NCBI GenBank assembly: GCA_016235125.1
Contig: JACRLZ010000004.1
Span: 62,001 to 126,000 of the forward strand
Length of the DNA: 64,000 bases
Reading direction: 5' to 3'
From: Sphingobacteriales bacterium
Lineage (GTDB): Bacteria > Bacteroidota > Bacteroidia > Chitinophagales > Chitinophagaceae
Each line of letters begins with the position of its first letter. Within the stretch, counting starts at the first letter, position 1. Under the pieces are notes generated by a model, which saw only the letters and a list, made by a program, of their open reading frames with translations, was not told where the DNA came from and did not search any database. The position numbers were made by a program, and so were the translations under genes. Shown here piece after piece: positions 58,821 to 64,000 of this stretch.

Positions 58821-59872
58821 GAAATCTGAAACAAATATTTCTCTCCGTATCGGTTATAATATATTTCCCTTTAACCGCATTGGCCGGCAAGCTGCAGCAA
58901 ACTTCTCAAAATAATTTTCCCGATATTTCCGATACTGCTCAAAAAAAAGATACATCTGTCATTCAGTTGAACGATCCGAAACTGGGCTTTAAAAATCTTT
59001 TTGAAACCGCCGTGTTAGGCGATGGGGTAAATCCTGCAAAACTGAACCCGATGGCAGTAAGTTTTGTAAAAGATTACATCGCCAAAAATGGCAAAGGCCT
59101 TCGCACCATGAAAGAATGGGCAATGCCTTATTTCAAAATGATGGACCTGGTGCTTGGCCAGCATGGCCTGCCCAAAGAACTTAAATATTTAGCTGTGATT
59201 GAATCGGGGCTGCGGTACAATGCCATATCCTGGGCTGGCGCTGTGGGACCCTGGGCCCTGATGCCTGCCACAGCAAAACAATATGGCCTTATCGTTTCCC
59301 GGCACAACGATGAAAGGCTTGATTATTATAAAAGCACCCATGCCGCTGCTGCATTGCTTACCGACCTTTTTGCACAGTATGGTGATTGGCTATTGGTAAT
59401 TGCTGCTTATAATGGTGGCCCCGGCAATGTAAACAAGGCTATTAAAAAAAGCGGGGGCAGCAAAGATTTCTGGACATTGCAATACTATCTTCCCAATGAA
59501 TCAATGAATCATGTAAAAAAATTTATAGCCACACATTATATTATGGAGGGCGAAGGAGGTGTTACAACCGTTACTAAAGAAGAGATGAAAGATATATTGG
59601 CAAGTGGAAATGTAAATCTGAGTAAGGATGAAATAAACAATTCAAAAGTTCAGCAAATAACCGGCAGGTATTATGCAAATGTGATCGTAAAGCATATCAG
59701 TATGGACATTGATATATTCAACCGGTATAATCCGGGTTTTGATAAGGAGATGTCAACAAACGGAACCTATGAACTTCGCCTGCCTTCCGAAAAAATGGAT
59801 CTGTTTCTTGCCAAAAAGCAGGATATACTAAACGAATCTTTTCAGATATTGTTGAATTCTACGGGTAATTAA
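58817..59872 (+). CDS. Membrane-bound lytic transglycosylase, SLT family (MltD-like)
   Basis: 351 residues with an N-terminal signal peptide or anchor (to about residue 23). The SLT goose-lysozyme fold: LPKELKYLAVIESGLRYNAI with catalytic Glu, AGAVGPWALMPATAKQYGL, DYYKSTHAAAALLTDLF and VIAAYNGGPGNVNKA. Cleaves peptidoglycan to 1,6-anhydro products. No clear LysM domains in the C-terminal region. Coupled to gatA by ATGA. Confidence 0.9.
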   Translation: MRNLKQIFLSVSVIIYFPLTALAGKLQQTSQNNFPDISDTAQKKDTSVIQLNDPKLGFKNLFETAVLGDGVNPAKLNPMAVSFVKDYIAKNGKGLRTMKEWAMPYFKMMDLVLGQHGLPKELKYLAVIESGLRYNAISWAGAVGPWALMPATAKQYGLIVSRHNDERLDYYKSTHAAAALLTDLFAQYGDWLLVIAAYNGGPGNVNKAIKKSGGSKDFWTLQYYLPNESMNHVKKFIATHYIMEGEGGVTTVTKEEMKDILASGNVNLSKDEINNSKVQQITGRYYANVIVKHISMDIDIFNRYNPGFDKEMSTNGTYELRLPSEKMDLFLAKKQDILNESFQILLNSTGN

Positions 59873-59881
59873 AGAAAGTGC

Positions 59882-61177
59882 TTAGTAATCTTTCAATACC
59901 TTATTAATCGCCTCCACCTTCAACAAACATTCTTCCCACTCCTGTTCCGGCTTGCTATAAAATGTGATGCCTGAACCAACCTGGTAAGAAAGATAATTCC
60001 GGGTTGCATTGCACATCACACTCCGGATAACTACATTGAAGTCAAAGTCGCTTTCAGGAGTAATATACCCAACAGCTCCGGAAAAAATTCCTCTTTTTGT
60101 TTTTTCATATTGTTCAATCAGTTCCATTACCCTTTTCTTGGGCGCCCCGGTCATGGAGCCCATCGGAAAAGTTGATCGGATAATATCTGTGAATGAAACA
60201 TTGTCTTTCAAGTTGCCGCTTACCGTAGAAATCATCTGGTGCACCTGGGGAAATGAATAAATGCCAAAAAGCTCATCCGCCTTTACTGTACCCTCTTTAC
60301 AAATCTTTGCCAGGTCATTTCTTACCAGGTCAACCACCATTACATTCTCAGAACGGTCTTTTGAACTTTGCTCCAGCTCCTTTTTACTTTGTTCGTCTTT
60401 CGCAGTATCGCCTGATACCCTTTTCGAAGTTCCCTTAATAGGTTGAGATAATAGCCTGTCGCCTTTTTTTTGTAAAAACCTTTCCGGGCTGGCGCAAATA
60501 AGCCATTTATCATCCAGCCGGTATAAGGCTGAAAAGGGATTGGGGGAGACATTACTTAGTTTCTTATAAAAATCAACAAGGTCAATACCTGCATTTTCAG
60601 AAAAAAATTCCTGGCAAAAATTTATTTCATAACAGTCGCCCCTGATAATATGACGCTGTAATTGTCTTATTACAGAAATATATTCCTCTTTGGAAAATCG
60701 GTTTTGAATCACTGCATTTGCTTTTCCGGCTGTTTCCCGGGATATTGCTGTTGCATTAATTTCTGTCGCTGTTCTTTCTGCATTCTCAGCTTCAACCAGC
60801 ATTTCAGTTTCATTCAGCCGGATAATGATTTCAGGCTCGAAAAAAAACAGGTCGGGGAAACCAATTTTATCAGGATGGGAGGATTCCAGCTTTTCTATCT
60901 CATTTTTCAGATCATAACCCAAATGCCCGAACAGCCAGGCCGGTTTTTCATCAATAAATTGCTGAAGCTGATGTAAGGCGTTACCCGCCGTTGCCTTCAC
61001 ATATCTTTTAACGCCGGCAGCCAGCATACATTCAACCGTATGCGGCTTTATAGAATATTGATGATTATCCAAAAAACAAAAAGTGCCAAACCGCTGCGCC
61101 CAGTTCAACACTTTTTGTTTAGTATCCTTAAAATCAGCTATTGAAAAACTGCAATTGGTTGAGATTGCTTTATTCAA
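59882..61177 (-). CDS. pabB: Aminodeoxychorismate synthase component I
   Basis: 431 residues, chorismate-binding family. ASPERFLQKKGDRLLSQPIK, with PIKGT as in PabB, SENVMVVDLVRNDLAKICK, TFPMGSMTGAPKKRVMELIE and GIFSGAVGYITPESDFDFNV. Makes ADC for folate biosynthesis together with a glutamine amidotransferase subunit not seen here. The PIKGT motif fits PabB, but anthranilate synthase I cannot be fully excluded. Ten bases from the transglycosylase, convergent. Confidence 0.88.
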   Translation of the reverse strand: MNKAISTNCSFSIADFKDTKQKVLNWAQRFGTFCFLDNHQYSIKPHTVECMLAAGVKRYVKATAGNALHQLQQFIDEKPAWLFGHLGYDLKNEIEKLESSHPDKIGFPDLFFFEPEIIIRLNETEMLVEAENAERTATEINATAISRETAGKANAVIQNRFSKEEYISVIRQLQRHIIRGDCYEINFCQEFFSENAGIDLVDFYKKLSNVSPNPFSALYRLDDKWLICASPERFLQKKGDRLLSQPIKGTSKRVSGDTAKDEQSKKELEQSSKDRSENVMVVDLVRNDLAKICKEGTVKADELFGIYSFPQVHQMISTVSGNLKDNVSFTDIIRSTFPMGSMTGAPKKRVMELIEQYEKTKRGIFSGAVGYITPESDFDFNVVIRSVMCNATRNYLSYQVGSGITFYSKPEQEWEECLLKVEAINKVLKDY

Positions 61178-61209
61178 AATGGTTGAAAAATTCCTTTCGG
61201 AACAGTGTT

Positions 61210-61665
61210 TTAATAGTCATCTTCATCATCGTCGTCATAATCCTTATCGTTGAACATGTCTTTGAATTCATCATCCTCAAATTTAAAATCGTCTTCATCG
61301 CCCCCTTTTTTCCCGGCGGCGCCTTTTTTCCCCTTCGATTTCGGGATATCAAATTCATCAAAGTCAGGATCCCAGTCTTCTTCTTCCTCGGGCTTTTCCC
61401 ATTCATCGGGCCCGTCATCTACATCTTCGTCATCATCATCGTCATCTTTGCTTTTCCGGGATGCAAGAGCAGTCTTGCCCCCTTTCTTTGAAACGGATGC
61501 AGTTTCCTCCCGATTGTTATCGGAATCATCGTCCTGTTCATCGTCATCCTCTTCCTCTTCCATTTGTTTTTTAGGTTTGGAAGAAGCTTTTTTAGCTGCG
61601 CCCTTTGCAGCAGATGAACCAGTTTTCCCGGCGGATTTTTTTTCCTTATCAGATTTTGATGTCAT
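61210..61665 (-). CDS. Highly acidic low-complexity protein
   Basis: 151 residues. A basic Lys/Ala/Ser-rich N-terminus (KKSAGKTGSSAAKGAAKKAS) is followed by alternating Asp/Glu-rich tracts and Lys-rich tracts, ending DKDYDDDDEDDY. No fold is expected. The DEWEKPEEEEDWDPDFDEFD segment is the most sequence-like part. Position upstream of pabB in the same orientation. It is possibly a nucleic-acid or ribosome-associated tail protein, unknown. The Asp/Glu codons make a long spurious Ser-rich frame on the other strand. Confidence 0.72.
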   Translation of the reverse strand: MTSKSDKEKKSAGKTGSSAAKGAAKKASSKPKKQMEEEEDDDEQDDDSDNNREETASVSKKGGKTALASRKSKDDDDDDEDVDDGPDEWEKPEEEEDWDPDFDEFDIPKSKGKKGAAGKKGGDEDDFKFEDDEFKDMFNDKDYDDDDEDDY

Positions 61666-61772
61666 AGTCTAAAAGGATTATTGCTGTAAAATTTCAGCGA
61701 AGTTTTTAATTCGCCAAATTTTTAAAAAATTTTTTTTGATTCTTTTCCCCTTCCTGAAAGATAAATAACGAT

Positions 61773-63038
61773 TTATTTAACCTGAATGATCTGTTCCCTC
61801 CCCGGCCCGTTGGAAATATACTGAACGCTAACCCCAAGATATTGATTGATGAACTGAACATAAGATTTCATCGTTTCAGGCAGATCAGCATAGGAGTTTG
61901 CTGCACTGCTTGCCTTGTTCCAGCCGTCAAAGGGTAAATATACCGGCTCAGGCCTCTGCCGGTCCATCTGAAACGGGATTTCCTTAGTTTCTTTTCCATC
62001 CAGCTTATAGGCTGTGCATACTTTCAGTTCTTTGAAAGAATCCAATACATCAGCCTTGGTCATTACAATCCTGGTAACTCCATTTATCATGCAGGCAAAC
62101 TGTAAAGCCACAAGGTCAATCCATCCGCAACGGCGGGGGCGGCCCGTGGTGGCGCCAAATTCATTGCCGATCTTTCTCAACTCTTCCCCCGTTTCATCGG
62201 TCAATTCAGTTGGGAACGGCCCGCTGCCTACCCGTGTGCAATAGGCCTTTGTAACACCAATTACATCCCTGATTTGCTGCGGAGCTATTCCTAATCCGCT
62301 GCAAACCCCGGCGGAAATAGTGCTGGAGGAGGTAACATATGGAAAGGTTCCGAAATCAATATCGAGCATGCTTCCCTGGGCTCCTTCTGCCAAAACTTTC
62401 TTGCCCGATCTTATGGCATTGTTGATAAAGTATTCGCCGTTTACAATATTCAGCTTTTTTAAAAACTCCAGGGCTTCAAAAAACTCTTCCTCCCATGCAC
62501 TGATGTCTTCCTGGAAATTATAATTGTCAAGCAGCCGCTGGTGCTTCAGGCGCAGTTTGATATAAGATGTGGTAAAATTTTTATCCAGCACATCTCCCAC
62601 CCGCAATCCGTTTCTTCCTGTTTTATCCATGTAAGTGGGACCGATGCCTTTTAAAGTAGAGCCAATTTTCTGATTGCCTTTCGATAGTTCCGCCGCTTTA
62701 TCCAATGCCCTGTGGGTTGGCAATATCAGGTGGGTACGTTCGGAAATAAAGAGATTCTTCTTAAGATCAATGCCAAATGAGGCGACGGTATCACACTCTC
62801 TTTTAAGCACTACCGGATCCAATACCACACCATTGCCTATCAGGTTGATTACGCCATCATGAAAAACACCCGAAGGTATCTGGTGAAGCACCACTTTTCT
62901 GTCGCCTACATATAATGTATGCCCGGCATTGGGCCCTCCCTGAAAACGGGCAACTATATCATATTCTTTTGCAAAAAAGTCAACGATCTTTCCTTTTCCT
63001 TCATCGCCCCACTGGAGGCCGAGTATTACATCTACCAT
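61773..63038 (-). CDS. purA: Adenylosuccinate synthetase
   Basis: 421 residues. GTP-binding VDVILGLQWGDEGKGKIVDF, IMP-site GGPNAGHTLYV, LPTHRALDKAAELSKG, TTGRPRRCGWIDLVAL and a C-terminal SNGPGREQIIQ. Converts IMP, aspartate and GTP to adenylosuccinate. The usual length and complete motifs. A terminator of the upstream gene lies at 63112. Confidence 0.96.
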   Translation of the reverse strand: MVDVILGLQWGDEGKGKIVDFFAKEYDIVARFQGGPNAGHTLYVGDRKVVLHQIPSGVFHDGVINLIGNGVVLDPVVLKRECDTVASFGIDLKKNLFISERTHLILPTHRALDKAAELSKGNQKIGSTLKGIGPTYMDKTGRNGLRVGDVLDKNFTTSYIKLRLKHQRLLDNYNFQEDISAWEEEFFEALEFLKKLNIVNGEYFINNAIRSGKKVLAEGAQGSMLDIDFGTFPYVTSSSTISAGVCSGLGIAPQQIRDVIGVTKAYCTRVGSGPFPTELTDETGEELRKIGNEFGATTGRPRRCGWIDLVALQFACMINGVTRIVMTKADVLDSFKELKVCTAYKLDGKETKEIPFQMDRQRPEPVYLPFDGWNKASSAANSYADLPETMKSYVQFINQYLGVSVQYISNGPGREQIIQVK

Positions 63039-63111
63039 TTTTTAGATATTAAGAGAAGCAGGCCCCCCCTTTGGTAAAACTAAGGGGGCAGGCAAAAATA
63101 CAGGTTCGCAT

Positions 63112-63140
63112 AAAAAAGCCGGAGAATTTACTCAACCGGC
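63112..63140 (-). terminator. Terminator of the CHU_C-domain gene
   Basis: Minus strand: GCCGG (63136-63140) ... CCGGC (63118-63122) with 13-base loop then TTTTTT, 35 bases after the stop. Confidence 0.78.
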
Positions 63141-63174
63141 CAGTTATATTTTTTCACCCAATAGTATTGAGTTA

Positions 63175-64000
63175 TCAACGTATCAGGCTTACTGTACCTT
63201 TTTTCTTTATGATCTTATTAGTTTTTGTTATTCCTTCCACTGTCCAGATATAAATACCGGTAGGTTGCTCCACACCTCCAAGCTTGCCATCCCAGCCTTC
63301 ATGCAATGTATTTGTGGAAAAAATCATCTGTCCCCAGCGATTAAATACCCTGAAATATTTTATGGATGCTATACCAACGGGGAATGGGGTCAATTTATCG
63401 TTTTTCCCGTCTGCATTGGGAGTAAACCCTGTGGGCACATAAATATCAGGCCCAGTGTAAACTTTCACCCTTACATAGCCTTCTCCCTTGCAGCCCGCTG
63501 CAGTGGATGCTGTTACCTTATAAACGACATCACTTCCGATAGGCCCAACGGTTACAACGGGGTTTGCAATCCCTGGGTTACTTAATCCGGTTGCCGGTGT
63601 CCATGTGTAAATATTGGCAATGGATGTGGCATTTATCTGAAACTGATCACCGGCATAAGCTACGGTATCAAATGGGAAGGTCTGCACTTTTATCGGGGGT
63701 GTCACATTCACCGTCACATCATCTGTTACCAGCGATTTGCAGCCTATAGCATCCCTCACCTCCATTAAAGTATAAGTAATTGTTTTATCCGGAGTGGAAA
63801 CCGGGTTCGAAATATTTGGGTTGTTCAGGTAAGTAGAGGGGGACCATAAATACTGTGTGCCTCCGGAGCCCTGCAACATATAGCTCTGGCCATAGCAAAT
63901 ATCTCCATCGGGCCCTGCATTGGGTATGGGAGCGGGATTTACATTCACTATGACAGTGTCATTAGCGCTGCATCGGCCTAATGTTGCTGTTACAATATAT
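63175..64000 (-). CDS. Large secreted PKD-repeat protein with CHU_C gliding/T9SS C-terminal domain, partial
   Basis: The frame is open through the right window edge (275 codons visible), so the N-terminus is outside. Visible parts are repeated PKD-like/immunoglobulin-like modules (AGDQFQINATSIANIYTWTP; PVVTVGPIGSDVVYKVTAST). Then comes the gliding motility-associated C-terminal domain: DIYVPTGFTPNADGKNDKLT, FRVFNRWGQMIFSTNTLHEG and PTGIYIWTVEG. This domain sends proteins through the type IX secretion system to the cell surface. Adhesin- or SprB-like, exact function unknown. Confidence 0.9.
   Translation of the reverse strand, partial: YIVTATLGRCSANDTVIVNVNPAPIPNAGPDGDICYGQSYMLQGSGGTQYLWSPSTYLNNPNISNPVSTPDKTITYTLMEVRDAIGCKSLVTDDVTVNVTPPIKVQTFPFDTVAYAGDQFQINATSIANIYTWTPATGLSNPGIANPVVTVGPIGSDVVYKVTASTAAGCKGEGYVRVKVYTGPDIYVPTGFTPNADGKNDKLTPFPVGIASIKYFRVFNRWGQMIFSTNTLHEGWDGKLGGVEQPTGIYIWTVEGITKTNKIIKKKGTVSLIR

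Noticed and set aside
61250..61672. Ser-rich 140-codon ORF on the plus strand
   Set aside because: It is the complement of Asp/Glu codons of the acidic protein (GAT/GAA read as ATC/TTC and TCx), so it is a shadow.
1..64000. CRISPR arrays, rRNA genes, known riboswitches
   Set aside because: No regularly spaced identical repeats with unique spacers, no rRNA segments, and no riboswitch that I recognised, including before the cobalamin adenosyltransferase gene.

Overview
This window comes from a member of the Bacteroidota, most likely near Chitinophagaceae. Evidence: promoters of the phylum's TTTG-N19..21-TAnnTTTG type (for example before a tRNA-Ala at 24761-24791), a gliding/type IX-secretion style CHU_C C-terminal domain at the right edge, DUF547, DUF922 and DUF2795 proteins, an ArsR-controlled Bacteroidota-style mercury operon, and ATP-dependent PEP carboxykinase, RNase Y, ZapA and single TatA genes in the usual contexts. 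No rRNA or CRISPR array was seen.

Left part (1-14.1 kb) is almost entirely on the minus strand. Reading with transcription, an ArsR-type regulator (14108) is followed by MerTP, a Cys/His-rich lipoprotein, a MerP-like protein, a 30-residue Cys-Cys membrane miniprotein, mercuric reductase MerA and the remains of a GDCCVxC-type gene. Then come a beta-barrel protein, an unknown secreted protein, DUF547, a periplasmic rhodanese, and a tightly packed trio (di-iron hydroxylase, FAD/NADH oxidoreductase, membrane polyferredoxin) that could be an electron chain feeding the hydroxylase. The run ends with polyprenol-type glycosyltransferases. A perfect inverted repeat overlapping the ArsR promoter is a convincing operator.

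Middle-left (14.2-24.7 kb) is accessory. It holds a GH113-like lipoprotein, a patatin, an ECF sigma factor/anti-sigma/DUF547 operon, and a divergent plus-strand cluster of two paralogous Cys/His proteins, an outer-membrane barrel and a CusF-like lipoprotein, probably metal-related. About 950 bp of repeat-rich non-coding DNA follow. Next is a small integrated element (Zn-ribbon protein, MerR-like protein, small ORFs, large serine recombinase interrupted by an in-frame TGA) that abuts the terminator of tRNA-Ala(GGC).

Right part (24.8-64 kb) is mainly housekeeping: gltA, lptF-like, tgt, rsmG, a NarL-type response regulator, an M1 peptidase, rsmI, purS, pssA, an M24 peptidase, pckA, a deoxynucleoside kinase, trpS, gatC, lolD-like genes, fabI, a FabH-like gene, pheT, zapA, rny, rplS, tatA, gatA, a lytic transglycosylase, pabB and purA. 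Lineage-specific genes are inserted between usual neighbours, for example between tgt and lptF and between the ZapB-like gene and zapA.

The most unusual signals are non-coding. Six intergenic regions are built from exact 7-bp-period degenerate repeats in inverted arms, each with its own heptamer. A palindromic repeat has inserted in frame into trpS and pheT. A small RNA candidate (32034-32150) lies behind a palindrome also found before the response regulator gene. A 9-T tract breaks the reading frame inside a lipoprotein signal peptide.
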